DNA of 64,000 nucleotides from Gambelia wislizenii (GCA_030847615.1 JAUMIR010000001.1:264553187-264617186); one strand, 5' to 3'. Positions 33,269 through 45,439 are shown, counted from the first letter of the stretch. The notes: generated by a model from the sequence alone, not told the origin. Translations and numbers: made by a program.

Positions 33269-34577
33269 GTGGAGACAAGATGGCTAACATCAGATTCTTT
33301 CTCTGGTCCACCAGCTGCATGTAGCAAGATCCCTTGCTGCAGATACTCATGGTGGAGGTGGGTCAGATGGCAAGAAGATAGTGGGGTCAGAACCCATCTT
33401 CAGAGAGCTTGGTGGAGCAGCAAGGTGTTGGCCCAGTGGGATGACAGCATATGGCTATATAATTCCCAAATGACTAGGGCAACCCTGTTTGAAATTGTGG
33501 CTATTTTTGCATCCTCACCTAGAGAGGCAATATCTGTGGATGAATGGGCTGCCATTGCTGTCTAGTGGATTTCCAGTCATTGAATCTACAGGGAGACTGC
33601 TACAAATTTAGGACTTGGAAATTCTACAGTAGCAGAGATTGCCATGAACGTTTGCCTTGCTATAGAGCATATCCTGCTTCTAACCACTATTTGTTTGGGA
33701 AGCTTTTGTGTGGCATGTCCCTCCTTCCTTATCTGCTTTGTTCATTTCTTTTTGTTAACATTTCTTTGTGCACACAATTTGGCTGGTGCACATCTGGTGT
33801 GTTTTAAGTGTGCTCTGTGCTTTGCTGTGCTTCTTTGCTTGTGTGTTGCCCCTTAATATTGAATTAATCTGTTCATGTTTTTCTTCCTTTCCCAGATCAT
33901 GGACAGGAAATGGGGTTCCTGCAGTGTGTGAAAGCTGTGTATGGATCTCACATGCCTATACATGCTCCAAACAGGCAAGGGGAGAAGTTCATCAACTGGA
34001 AGGATAGCTACTCTATCCACAGGGTGGTTTACAGTCGTTTACCTGGGATATGCTGGGAGGCATCATGATGCCCATGTGTTCAGGTACCCTGCTTTGTGTC
34101 GGGCAATGGATGCAGGACAACATGTATCTGGTAACATCAACATCACCAGGTACAGGTGGGGCCTGTCATCCTTGGAGATGGTGCATATCCTTTGTGCCAT
34201 TGGCTTATGAAGCCTTATGGAGGGCACTTGGACCAGCAAAAAAATGGCCTATAGTCAGGTCTTCAATCAGTGTTGAAATATGGTGGAGTGGACATTTGGC
34301 AGGTATAAGACCAGATGTGGGTGTCTCTCTTCCTTATGTATTTATTAGATTGATATGCTCCCAGAATGGGACCAATTGACTGTTGCAGAGAAAAATGTTG
34401 TGCCAGTGGTCTCTGCCTGTGTGGCGCTGCACAAAATCTGTGAAACAGAAGGCCATGTGCTACATACAAACCTCCAGCCCCACTCCCTGCAGATTGATCC
34501 TGGCCAGGAAGAATATATGTAGTACAATGACAGGCAGACCAGCGAGTGGGGCAGGTTAGAGCTGCAATTACAATGAA
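33269..34577 (+). pseudogene. PIF/Harbinger transposase pseudogene
   Basis: Such transposases bind inverted termini and move elements with 3 bp duplications. The N-terminal part reads KVLAQWDDSIWLYNSQMTRA, then a helix-turn-helix-like YRETATNLGLGNSTVAEIAM. The catalytic region has VYGSHMPIHAPNRQGEKFIN, with Tyr (33940-33942) where the family has the first Asp; GYAGRHHDAHVFR keeps the second Asp (34067-34069); MVEWTFGRYKTR keeps the Glu (34286-34288). ILGDGAYPLCHWLMKPYGG and a C-terminal CVALHKICETEGH also fit. At least four frame changes and several stops are needed to follow it, so it is inactive. Confidence 0.8.
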
Positions 34578-35566
34578 GATTGCAGGTTGATAATTGCATG
34601 TTCTGTTATACTTTCAGGTACACCTTCCTGGTTGATTGTATTGCTTCTTAGTTCGCTTTGTTTTGTTCTATTTCTCTTTCCTTCTTGTCCAATAAACCCC
34701 TTGTCTATATGAATGCATTTCTCTTTCTTCCTTAAATAGGGCATCTTTTGTGTGACTTCACTGCAAGTTGCTGTTCCAGGGCTGTGTGGATCCCTGACTA
34801 TTTCACCTCAACAGCATGCCATACTTGGAGCTGAGGCACCCTCAGGTTTCCATGCTGTGTGTCTCCAAGACACCTTCTCAACACTCAGCCAGGTTTAGGG
34901 CAGTAACAGTACAGCAAGGGTCGTGGTTAGCCAGAAAGAGTGAGAAAGAGTATGTGCTGCTACCATTTTCTCTCTCACACTCCCCTCTGGCTAACTCAGC
35001 TCCTGAGTAAGTACTCTCAGTGTCCTAAATCAGGCTGACTGCTGAAAAGGGCGTGTACATCTGTTTGGTTAAGTTTAACTTTTAAGGAATTGTTTCAGGT
35101 TTTGTTAATTTGGGGCCACTTGGGATGCTATGTGTCTGACAGCTTGGAATCAGGCAAGGTTTGTGTGGTAGCGGCATAGAGTGGTTGGTGTTTGTGTGTG
35201 CATGTTGTGTGTGTGTGTGTTTGTGTGGTGTCTGCACAGTCTCATGGGGATCCTTGGGTCATTTTGATGGTCCTCACATTTGGTGTAAAATACACAAAAC
35301 TAATTTTATAATTAAAAAGTCTAGGACAAATTAAAGGTTTTCACCTGCCATTTAAAAGACCACAATTTATGTGCTACATGTTGTAAAGAAGGATTTCAAC
35401 AACTGAGCTGCCACTGCTGAAAAGGCCCTTTCCCTAGTACCCACCTATTTTTTCCTCATTTCAGTGGGGATACCTGGTGAAGGGCCATAGATTCCCCCCA
35501 AGTCATTTAAGGCTTCAAAGGTAAATATCAGCACTTTGAGTCTCATCTGGAAACATGAAACCCCGC
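34578..35566. other. Harbinger element interior or flank, with an old repeat
   Basis: About 35340-35560 matches the unclassified repeat at 20430-20960 ('ttaaggcttcaaaggtaaat' then 'atcagcactttga'). The rest, with T/G-rich runs near 35190-35240, holds nothing I recognise. Confidence 0.3.
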
Positions 35567-35782
35567 CCCCTCTCAATCTCTCTGGCTCTTCTTCGCAAAC
35601 AAAGATTCAGGAAGGACTCATCCCGCACTTTCTGCAAGCGCACTGATGACTGAAAAGGCCAATCTGAGATAAACAAGTCCAGTTGCAGAAAGCACAGCAG
35701 AAGGTCTCCTTGTGGTTCTTTCTGCATTGTCATTTCTCTTCAAGACATGTTCAGCGTGAGTTCTCAAATAAGGCTGCAAGAA
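35567..35782 (-). mobile_element. RTE-like LINE 3' fragment
   Basis: Inverse of the same 3' end: CTCTGGCTCTTCTTCGCAAA, 'gatgactgaaaaggccaatc', 'cagaaggtctcctt'. Only about 215 bp remain. Confidence 0.75.
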
Positions 35783-36394
35783 AAGCAGTGTTGCAATGTG
35801 GCCATATCAGCCAATCCCAGTTAAGATCCTTGTTGCCCTCTTTCAGTCTAAAAGGTGGGTAATGTGTGGTCTCACTGTTGTTATTCAACCCCTAACTCCC
35901 CTGGATTGCCCATTTTTTTGCTACCCACACCCCCATGGTGAATTGCCCATCTTTGAAGCATCCAGGACTGGGAATTCACCTGTTCAGTAGGTAAAACCCC
36001 CATGGAGTGGGCAAAAACTGTGAGATTGGGGTTCAAAAGCGCATTAGATGGGTGCAGGACAGGGTGGGGTACTTCAGGCCTTGAGTTTGATTCTTCCCTC
36101 CTTGCCCAGCCCCTCCCCCTTCCTCATCACACCATTGGACGGTTGTTCCCTAGCATTTGCACAGATTTATCTCATTTGTAATAGGCTAGAATTTGTTGGC
36201 GATAAAACGGGATGTCTTAAGCTAAAATATGCTGCTATTTTTACCCCCACCCTTTCCTTCAAGACCTTGGCCACCCCTGTAATGTAGCTTCCCAAGGATA
36301 TACATGACACAGTAGCTTCAGCCCTCAGTGTAGTTGAGGAGTTGGCCACTGCATTGAGACTGGGGTATTCTTATGGTGTTGGAGAAGCCCTTGA
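35783..36394. other. Unclassified spacer
   Basis: No repeat family or coding pattern noticed. Confidence 0.35.
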
Positions 36395-36565
36395 GTGCTG
36401 CATATTGTCCAACTCTCCAGTTTGGCAGGGACAGTCCCTGTCTTTACACCATTCCAGCTGCTTCTAAAATGTCCCAGTTTCTCTCTCCTCCTCCTCCAAC
36501 TTTACCTCTTTGTCCTCTGCTTACTTTCATTGATGCAAACTCAATTCAAAGTGCAAAAGTCTTTT
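36395..36565 (+). repeat. Unclassified dispersed repeat U, copy 2
   Basis: 'ctccagtttggcagggacag', 'agctgcttctaaaatgtccc' and 'agtttctctctcctcctcct' recur in inverse at 54355-54530 and in part at 887-985. Confidence 0.55.
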
Positions 36566-36659
36566 GCAGCAATTAACTCGGGGATGGGGGTCCTGCCCTT
36601 CCCTGTAGACTCAGGGAAAAGCAAACTGATGCACTCTCTCTTGCATGAATACCTAAAAG

Positions 36660-36880
36660 GCAATTGATCCTGTCTGGTCTTGGAAGATGGACAAGGTAAG
36701 CCTTGTTAGTACTTGGGTGGGGGACTGCCAATGAATACCAGGTGCTGTAGCCTATATTTCAGAAGAAAGAATTGGCAAAACCTCCTCTGAAGACCCCTTG
36801 TCTAAGAAAACCTTATGAAATCCATGGGTTGCCATAAGTCGACAGGCAACTTGAAGGCACATACACATGCAGGGTGAGCC
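36660..36880 (+). mobile_element. 5S-derived SINE
   Basis: The worn 5S head (GTTAGTACTTGGGTGGGGGA, GAATACCAGGTGCTGTAG) is followed by the shared body ('agaattggcaaaacctcctctga') and tail 'gccataagtcgacaggcaac' then 'ttgaaggcacata'. Directly downstream, 36865-36950 contains an hAT-like scrap ('gagccctaccattag'). Confidence 0.75.
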
Positions 36881-36950
36881 CTACCATTAGAACTGCCTAC
36901 TTCAGGCAGCATATTTGGAGTCTCATTAAAGGGCAATAAATTATTAGTTC

Positions 36951-37748
36951 TTTTCGTATCACTTTTTTTGCTAACAGAGAGAGTGCTTGTGGACTTTTCT
37001 TGGCCTGCTCTGGTGTGTGTAAAGTCTAAGCATTTGAGAGGGCTGACTTTTGAATACAAGGTGCCCAGAGAACATCATGTGCATTACGTTTCTTTGTCCC
37101 CCTACTTTTCCACCACTCAGCAGCCTAGCTGCATTGCTGGGTCAAAATATCATGACCCCAATATTTTACAGACTGAACAGTAAGTGGCATTCAGCTAGAC
37201 CCCATTTTCTCATTTCATTTATTTAAACTCTCAAAAAATGGAAGATTTGGAGTCAAATCTGATACTTAGAGAAGTATTCTTCAGCTTCACATCAGAGCTT
37301 CTAAAAGGAGCTATTGTAGAATGTAATTGCCTTTTGGATTTTTTTATCATGAGATAGTTGACTTGAGAACACACACACACAGACAGAATCTCCTAGTGTG
37401 TGTGTTCTTCCTCATTCTTCCTCAACTGTTGCCATCTTGAACACAGTCTGATGTTGCTGGGCCATGCGTATCTCCCTCCACAGTGGCGGAACACTTCCCA
37501 TACCAGATACCCTTCCTATCTTAAATACGTTAATGAATTTGAAAGTTTTACTATAACAGCAACCTTGCTTTACTGTACAATATTAAGTGTGAAGTTAAAG
37601 TGTTGGGCATTTGACATTTTAGATATATCATGAAACTCCTTCACGTTTGAAATATAACATAACAGTATCAAGTATAACAAGACAAATAACAAAAAGTCAC
37701 TAAAGTGTTCTTGATTTCAGGGGCTGCATTGATCTAATTGGGGGGAGG
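36951..37748. other. Unclassified spacer
   Basis: Contains a short AC run near 37370 and a phrase shared with 1890-2010. No gene seen. Confidence 0.3.
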
Positions 37749-37979
37749 GTGTCTTGTGGCCTTACATTCTGTTCTTTGTGCCCCTGCTCCACCCTCATTC
37801 ACAGGTTGAGGGGATTGCTTCCTTCTGCTGAGGCACAGGAAGTACCATGGGAGGACATAGAAGGCTGCACATTCTCTTTGCTAGGCAGTGTCACCCTTGA
37901 AAACTTGGTCTTCTTTGGGGCAGGCTTCCTGCTTGGAGCTGGCATGGTGTTCTAATCTGCATCCATGTTCCAAGACTGA

Positions 37980-38572
37980 GGAGATTTTCAGATGGGGCCA
38001 AAGTGCCCCGTTGCGGCCCCACCACCTCCTCTCCCGTTCCTATAATGGAATGGAGGTAAATGTTCAAACACCTCAATTCCGCTCCAGGAATGGGCGTCCT
38101 CCCTCCTTTCCAGCCGGCCGTAAATGCAACCGTCGTAAGGCTGCTTTTATGACCGGCCGGGGGAAATCCCGCTCGTTCTCATGAGAGAACAAACGGGAGG
38201 AGAATTTAAATTTTAACCCCCCCAGCTGTCAAAGTAAAAAATAAAAAGGAAAAATAAATGTAAAATTAAAAAAGGAACCTGGGGAGAGGGGGGAGAAGGG
38301 TGGCACTTACCTACCTGTCCCAATCATAGCAGGAAGTGCCTGCCATGGAGCTCCTCCCCTGTGCCTGTCATCGTGGAACAGGTATGGGGCTCTGTTTCCC
38401 ATGTCCCTGGTTCCGTGACAGGCACAGAAGGGGTGTTCTAGTCACGATTTTTTGTCATGAATAGAATATCCCAGGAGCAGGACGGAAGAGGTTGAAGTCG
38501 TCTGAATGACAGCCCCTTTCTTGACCCTATTCCACGCCTGCTCTGCTGTAAAAGCCCCATCTGAAAATCTCC
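37980..38572. mobile_element. MITE family B copy 3 (593 bp), TSD TGA
   Basis: Starts GGAGATTTTCAGATGGGGCC and ends GCCCCATCTGAAAATCTCC between TGA (37977-37979) and TGA (38573-38575). The interior holds 'ggccggccgtaaatgcaacc', 'gtcgtaaggctgctt' and 'cgctcgttctcatgagagaac'. It has no coding frame. Confidence 0.9.
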
Positions 38573-38700
38573 TGAGATGCACCATCCTGTCCTGCAGTGG
38601 ATGTGCATGACACCACAGTCTCACCTTCCTCCTGCAAAACCTGGTGCTGACTGCTTCCATGTTGGGTGCTTGCTTTTGTACTGTGCACAACTAAGTCTGC

Positions 38701-39318
38701 GGAGATTTTCACACAGGGCCAAAATGCCCCATTACTGCCCCGCTACCTCCTCTCCCGTTCCTGCCACGGAATAACATAAATCTTTCACACACTCACCTTA
38801 ATTCCTCAGCAGGAACGGGCTCCCCCTTCCCTTGCTGGCCGGCCGTAAATGCAGCTGTCGTAAGGCTGCTTCTACGACCGGCCGTCTGAAACATTATCAC
38901 GTTATCACGTGATAACTCCAGATGGTAAATTTTAAAAATAAAACTCCCCCAAACATAAAATCAGTTCACCAAGCACAAAAACACTCTTTAAATCACATAA
39001 TCAAAACAGGGAGGGTAAAATAAAGGGTGCCACTTACCTGGATGTCCAGATCGTACCAGGAAGTGTTGGAACGGACCTCCCCTCCGTTGCTGTCATTTCG
39101 GAACAGGAACGGGGCTCCTGTTCGCACACCTGTGATTGCGTTATAGTGACGGAACGGGAGGTCTATTCACGATGAAAAATTGTGATTACATTGTTCTGGA
39201 ACAGTCACGGGAGTAGGATAGATGAGGACAGAACGGGGTCAACGTCGTCTGAAAGGGAAAACCTTTCCTGCCCTGTTCTGTTCCTGCCACGGGATATATA
39301 GCCCGTGTGAAAATCTCC
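38701..39318. mobile_element. MITE family B copy 4 (618 bp), TSD TGC
   Basis: Starts GGAGATTTTCACACAGGGCC and ends CCCGTGTGAAAATCTCC between TGC (38698-38700) and TGC (39319-39321). The interior is a sister of copy 3 ('ggccggccgtaaatgcagct', 'gtcgtaaggctgcttctacg'). Only about 130 bp of older sequence separates the two. Confidence 0.9.
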
Positions 39319-40479
39319 TGCAAGCTGTTGGCTAGGGATGCAAGCAGCGTAGTGCCATCACGCATCTGCTCTAACAATTCACACCTCTCCTCCATGCTTG
39401 CTGCAGTGTCCTCCTTGCAGGCATCAATCACGTGTTGGACCATGGCATATCACTGCCACTAACTTAATTGTTTCCTTATTAAGTTATGTTTCACTGGAAG
39501 CAATGATTTCACTGTCCTCCCACCACTGGTGTGTGAAGAGCTACTCTGCTGGTCCACTGGGATCCTTAACAGGATCAGGCAATTGGACTAGTGAGCCTAG
39601 ATTTGGGTCCAAGGGGAAAACTCTTAACTTCTGGTGGCATAAGTGGGGTAGAAGTATGCAGGTGAGGTTCAAGGGCCCAGTCAGCATCTGTTTCACATAA
39701 GGATAAGAGAAGGCATCACTGGAGTGGTATCCATATGATGTGGTTGGTTGCACCGTGGGCATTGACACTGGAGTGAAGCAATGGCCTCTGCTGGCATGTT
39801 CAAGGAGGTCAGCATTCCCCCCAGGACATGATTGCACATAGCCAATTGTGCCTCATTTCTCTGGACTGTGTCAATAAATCAAGCAATGTTTGTTGGGGAC
39901 ATGATGTGAAAGCACTATCCCCTCCCTGTCCTGTTGTGTGATGAGCAGGTGTATGCTGCCCATGCTTCCTCTTGTGTCTGTGTGGGTGGCATGCCCGTAG
40001 CACACAGTATCAGCAGCCTAAAAATGAATAGGGGAAACAGGTCATTATAGGAAAGAAAACCACATGGCTTCCTGATAGCATCATGTGCTGGTGCTTGTTT
40101 AGCCACCCTACAGTCACCCGACTGCAAGTAAAAGAGGAAGAGGTTAGGTTGGCCCTGGCAGCCTTCCAGTGAGCTGCAGCCTGTGCCCAGAAGTAAGTAT
40201 TAGCCAGAAGCAGAGAAGTGTGCATACCTGCAGGGTATCTTAGTGGGTGCATAGCCAAGCATCCCATTTCTGCAGTTGAGAGAGCAGTCCCTTCTGCACA
40301 TGTTGGAGCATCCTGTAGGGAGGGGGGAAAACCCTACACTGCCTTTTGAGCAGTGGAGGAGGGCAGGGGTGAGGAAGACACTTCAAAATTATGATCAAAA
40401 GGCAAGAAAAAAATTGGAAGATCATGAGAAATACCAGATGATGCACCTGGGAATGGCCATCGTGGAGGGTGTTTCCTCA

Positions 40480-40950
40480 CTTACACACAAAATGGCCACT
40501 CAACATGGCCAGTGGGATGGTGGAAAGAATAGGCTTGCAAACTAAAAGGCATTGACAAAGAACCTCCCACATCCCCCTCCCCCAGCACAATGGACTACAT
40601 CCCTATAAAACTATGAATGGCAAGGGGGGGAGCAGGGGGAAAGAGGGTTTTATAAAACAAAACATGGATGTCTCTCCATTACTCAAAATGGTGAGTCAAC
40701 ACTGCCAACACGATGATCAAAGCAAAGCTTTTAAAAACCCTCAAGCAAATCCCTTCATGCCTTTCCTGCTGTCATCCCCTCCCCCAGCACAATGGATCAT
40801 ATACCTATAAAACCATGAATGGCAAAGGGGGCAGGAGAAAAGGGGGTTTTACCTACAAAACAAAACATGGATTACTAGCCATTACTTAAAATGGTGACTC
40901 AGCATGGCCAGTGCAATGGTTGAAAGCAAAGCTAAAACAAAAACAAAGAA
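40480..40950. repeat. ~212 bp tandem repeat, about 2.2 copies
   Basis: CCCAGCACAATGGA recurs at 40581 and 40793. Each is followed by 'cctataaaac.atgaatggcaa', a G-rich run, 'aaaacaaaacatggat' and 'ttactcaaaatggtgagtca'-like sequence. A partial unit precedes the first. Confidence 0.8.
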
Positions 40951-41704
40951 ACAGTGCACTCCCCTCCCCTAAACAATGCAGCAAAACAACATGGGATGAA
41001 ATGAGCACCCCAGATGCTGTTCCGTTCCTCCCCCATTGACCAATCATTCTTTAAAGAAAAAAAACATTAAGAATTCATGCAGTGTTCTGCTGGCACATTC
41101 CCAAAAGCTTGCGCTGTTATAATGGTGTAACACTATGACACTACACTATTATGATGTTATGACGGTATAATAGCAAACAAAAAACAAAACAAAGCAGAAG
41201 ACGGGTTAAAAGAGGTTTCAACATACCACAAAAGTCATCTTACCCGCCTGAACACCAGACGTGGTCTGTGGCTTCTCTGCCAGAGATTTCCTTAGGAATC
41301 CTTGAGGGAAGGATAACCTGGCCCCACCCACACTGCTTCCACGAATGGATCTATTGTGGAAGAAAGCACTATGGGACATCCACAGCCAAACTGGTTACTG
41401 AATTGTAATGTGAAAGGGGGTCATTAACAGATTATTTCCAGCATGAAAAAACACACATTTATAATGAACCTACAACACCACAATGCCTGGAGAGCACCAA
41501 AATCGTGCAGTAAGACTGAGGCAGTGGTGGGACTAATGCATTGCTATGACACTATAGTATCATGGTGGAATGAGCCTCCCAGTCAAACCAGACTCTGGAT
41601 TTACAAAAAGAAAATCAAGGTATTTGTGTTACAAAACAGAATCCAGTTTATTGATTAAACACAGTCAATATATGCATGCAGGATGTGAATTATAGGAGGC
41701 AGAT
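40951..41704. other. Right flank of the Harbinger relic
   Basis: Carries 'cactatgacactacactatt' and 'gctatgacactatagtatca', echoes of 32848 in inverse. The right terminus was not located. Confidence 0.3.
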
Positions 41705-41790
41705 AAAGTGTATTTATTTACTTATTATATGATTAATATCCCAACTTTGCTGTTGTACAGGATCCAATGCAGCTTACAAGCAAATCCCCT
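41705..41790 (-). mobile_element. L2/MIR-type 3' tail
   Basis: Inverse reads 'taagctgcattggatcctgt..gttgggatattaatcatata', the general shape of an L2-type 3' end, worn. Confidence 0.4.
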
Positions 41791-41804
41791 CTCAACCATG
41801 GAAA

Positions 41805-41955
41805 CCCACTGGATGACTTTGGGCAAGTCACACTCTCAGCCTCAATGGAAAGTAAGGGCAAACCCCCTCTGAACAAAGTCTTCCAAGAAAACCCTGTGGT
41901 AGCATTGGCTTAGGGTTGCCATATAAGTCAAATAATTTGAAAACACACAATGACA
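41805..41955 (+). mobile_element. Sauria-type SINE, head missing
   Basis: 'cccactggatgactttgggc', 'aagtcacactctcagcctca', 'aaaccccctctgaacaaagt', then 'cttagggttgccatataagt'. The tRNA part is lost. Confidence 0.75.
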
Positions 41956-42645
41956 AAAATGTGGCAACTAAGGTGTAGTGGGAACCCAATCTATGGCCAG
42001 GCTCTTCTTACATTCAGGATTGCCATGGGAAATGTAGGATATCCTGTGTGCATGGCCAGGAAAACTGGAGGCTTCCCTTGATTGAGCAACCCAACAAGAC
42101 CCCACTGTGCCAAAGCACTGCTGTGGTTTCCATGCAGGCCAGTAGGAAGCTGCCTGCAAATGTATACCACCTCTGACCTGCTCAGAACAAAATGAAACAC
42201 CTTAACCTCTAGGAATGGCCAAAGTTCTCGTTCTGTTTAAGACAAGAAGCAAAATCCAGCTCCTACTTTGCATCACACCAATGGTGTGCTTGTGCCCCCC
42301 CCCGCCCAAGTAAGAGGCAGAGGATGAGGTAGCATTGGAGGCTCTCACCCACCCCCACCTGTGCACCCCCTAAGAAAGGACTCCATACCCTGAAAAGGGA
42401 GAAGATACTGTGCTGCCATTTGTGCCCTCCCCTCACTGCGCTCATGCAAAAGGAAGAAGGGTATGACACCCACCCTCCCTGCAACCTATAGTTGAAGTAT
42501 GGGTAGAAGACACACCTACTAGAAGAGAGAAGAATTTGGAAGTGGCAACCTCCACAGTTGGAGGCCAAGTCTCTGCCTCTGCTAGAGCCACGCTCTGCCA
42601 AGTTGTGCAGAATAGTGGTGGCTGCTCTCCAAAGAATCAAGGGCT
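41956..42645. other. No classifiable feature
   Basis: The minus frame 42263-42640 (125 aa) is low in family signal, and I see no exon evidence. Confidence 0.35.
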
Positions 42646-42841
42646 AGGGTTGCCAGGTCAGAGCTATCGTAGGCCCTGAGGTTACAGGGCTAAAATTGGA
42701 GATTTAGGGACAACTCCTTGTGATGTCATAGGCTGTGGGCACTGGTGATGATAGCCCCTGATAATGTCATTAGAAGTAAACTGTAGTTTAACAGGGTGTG
42801 CCAGTCAAATAAAAACACCAAGTGTAACAAAAGCAGAAAAT

Positions 42842-42876
<35 letters not shown>

Positions 42877-42978
42877 TTCAAGGCAGTGCTCTTGCCCTGA
42901 GATTCCTCCCACTACCTCCTGAGGGTCAGAGAAAATCCTCATTGGGACTCAAGGTCAGGTCCTGAGGTTTGGTAACCC
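42646..42978. mobile_element. hAT-like repeat R, copy 3, with (AC)n
   Basis: Starts AGGGTTGCCAGGTCAGAGC and ends GGTTTGGTAACCC, inverse in its last bases. The interior matches 29150-29505. An AC run of about 16 units (42842-42873) sits where other copies have an A-rich stretch. Confidence 0.6.
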
Positions 42979-43098
42979 AATTGCAGTCCCTGTTTGTCCC
43001 CTTTCCAGGTGTATGTGTGTCCTAGTGGGCTCTCTGAGATATATAAACAGGGCCTCTCCTTTGGCACTCATTTCTGAGGCTCAGAAGCAGATCAAGTC
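42979..43098. other. Short spacer
   Basis: Nothing recognised. Confidence 0.3.
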
Positions 43099-43101
43099 TA
43101 T

Positions 43102-43410
43102 GGAGATGATCAGATGCGAAAAAACCAAGTCAGAAGATCACTAGAAGAACAGGAAGGGATGACCTTAGCAGACAATGTCATCCTCTAGCGTTGCAGGGGC
43201 ATAGTGCGGGTGTCAGTAAGGCGTCCCTCTCTAGTAGCAACTTCTCCCCATCAATAGAAAAGGGAAGCCTCATCCGCAGCAGCACTATGCCCCTGGAACA
43301 TCTGAAGGATGCAGTGTCTGGTAAGGTTGCCCTTTCTGTTCTCCTAGCAATCTTCTGACACAGTTGGAAATGTGATTTTTGGCACATTCCCCCGTGGTCT
43401 GATGATCTCC
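43102..43410. mobile_element. 309 bp palindromic MITE related to family B
   Basis: Starts GGAGATGATCAGATG and ends GGTCTGATGATCTCC. The arms remain similar for about 130 bp ('gtcagaagatcactagaagaacaggaaggg' against the inverse of 'ccctttctgttctcctagcaatcttctgac'; 'ccaggggcatagtgc' type blocks). The 3 bp flanks (TAT, TTG) do not match, so age or border error is possible. Confidence 0.65.
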
Positions 43411-43582
43411 TTGCTGGTTCTTTCTGACATACATCTGCCTAAGGAAGATCTAAGATATATAGTTCCTATATCCATGCTATTGAGAGCTTGCTATCTTGGC
43501 TTTTTGCTACAGAGGTCTACATAAAGAACTACTTTGGACAGGGGACCGTGGAAGGGGAGGGAGAAAGAAGGGAAAGAGTATA

Positions 43583-43971
43583 GAGTTGGCTCTCCACATT
43601 TGCAGGCTTAACGTTTGTGGATTTGATTATGCATGGATTATTTGCTGCCACCTCTGGTGCTGCCCTGTGTCATTTTTAATAGAGGCTGCAAGCCTCACGA
43701 GACAGAGGCTGCGCATGTGTGGCAAGGGTTGTACGTCCCTAATAAAATGGTGCAGAGCAGCAGTGGATACGGCAGTAACCCCCACCAGCTGCCCACTTCT
43801 ACCTTGTGAAGGAACCCTACTGTCTCAAAGGCATCTGCAGTGGGTTGAATTTGTGGGTCATACTTTTTTTGTGTGTTAAATATGGTTTCGGAGACGTAGA
43901 GGTATTTGCTGTTTTCCCACTTTTGCATGTACCCTGCACCCCTTAACCCAGTGAATGTGGAGGGCCAACTA
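43583..43971. mobile_element. TA-flanked Tigger-like transposon, 389 bp
   Basis: Starts GAGTTGGCTCTCCACATTTG and ends GTGAATGTGGAGGGCCAACT, with TA at each side. It belongs to the same terminal family as 9439-9672 but has a different interior. Confidence 0.75.
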
Positions 43972-43977
43972 TACATG

Positions 43978-44188
43978 CATGAACAAGTGGATAATTATAG
44001 CCCTACAATAACATGTCCTCCCATCTGAAGCTATTGTCTGTGCAGCCTGATCTCTCCTACCCAGCTAACTTGTGCCCCATCTTGTAACATGGACAAACTT
44101 CCTTATTGCCTTTTCTCAGATTAAGTTACACATAATGCTTAATAAACTGTAAACTCAGGGTAAATACTAGCTGATATTGCTATCAATC

Positions 44189-44231
<43 letters not shown>

Positions 44232-45439
44232 CAGAATGGATCACAGAAGTCTAAATTAGGTTTCCTTCCCATACCCACATCCCAACTCTCCCTTATCTAA
44301 TATTGTAATGCAATCAAAAATCAACTGTGCTTGAAAATTCTCTAGAATTCTTTAGAATTACTGTTTACTATACCTGCACCTCAATTTTCATTATCTTTCC
44401 TGTACTCATTATTATAAATCCTAGTTTTTTGTGAGGGGGGATTTTAGCTTTAACAATTGTATATATGTATGCATAGACACAGATACACAATTTATTCTCT
44501 CTATGTTTTGTGTAAAAATATATTTCAGGCACCAGCCTGCCTCCAGTTAAATCTTGCCTTCCCATTGTGTTCTTGTAAATACTGTTATTATGTTTTTAAA
44601 AAATTGATTTCATTTAATGCCCTCTTTAAATAGTCTACAGAGATGTCTGTGATAGCAGAGTGTCATTTCTGAACTTTAATTATAATTTTAATCAACTCTG
44701 ATCTTCTGCTGGTTGGTCATGTGCACTATTTTATTTATTTATTTTTTAATTTGGCCATCATGAAGGATTGGGAACAATAGCTTAGTAATAATATTTATTG
44801 CTGAGCAGTTTTTCCCATTACCAGTGCTCCCTGGGCTGAAAGAAGGAGGTAGGAAACACAGTCTTTCTGGATTTTGAATGCCCCTGGTAGAAAAGCAAAC
44901 TGTTCTCAAAAGCTCAGCTTCCGCCCATAATACTTCTGCACATATTCATGATTTTCAATATTAGTTCTTCCATTTTGCATCCATATTAAAAAGGAGTTCT
45001 GGGAATCTAGCCCCGGAACCAGTCTGGCTGGGGAAGCCAGCTGGGAACCATTCAGTAATGCTCTGGGCTCTTTGGAGCAAAGGCAATATGTAAAGCAGGG
45101 AGGTCGGGAAGATGGAGGACAGACATGGAACATGACCAGAAGGAAGGGAGGAAACCATAAAACAGGGCTGGAAACTGTGCAGTAGGGACAACTTTAGTGT
45201 GACTTCCATGAGGAGTGATTCTGTGTTTAATCAGTCCCATAACACTCACTCAGTCACATACACGCACATCTGGAAAAGGCCCCAAAGAGCATAATTTGAA
45301 AACTGGAAGTGAAACCGTGAGTAATTAAAGCTCTAAAATAACTGCCAATTTTGGGGAAATGGCAGCAGGCAGCCAATAGGAGTTTGAGGCAGCCAAAAAA
45401 TGGGGTGTGGCAGCACTTGGATCATCTGCAGCTGCTGAC
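43978..45439. other. No classifiable feature; (AT)n at 44199-44229
   Basis: AT-rich sequence with a microsatellite of about 15 units. No repeat family or exon recognised. Confidence 0.4.

Larger units (their letters stand above)
37749..40270 (-). pseudogene. Possible second ORF of the Harbinger element, split by two MITEs
   Basis: PIF/Harbinger elements usually carry a second gene with a Myb/SANT-like domain. On the minus strand, VQHVIDACKEDTAASMEERC followed by ELLEQMRDGTTLLASLANSL (39186-39443) looks like an alpha-helical C-terminal segment. Removing the MITE at 38701-39318 continues coding-like sequence into HSTKASTQHGSSQHQVLQEE (38527-38712). Further upstream pieces (39541-40267) are broken and I could not find a Myb core. 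The call rests on position, convergence with the transposase and frame continuity only. Confidence 0.25.
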
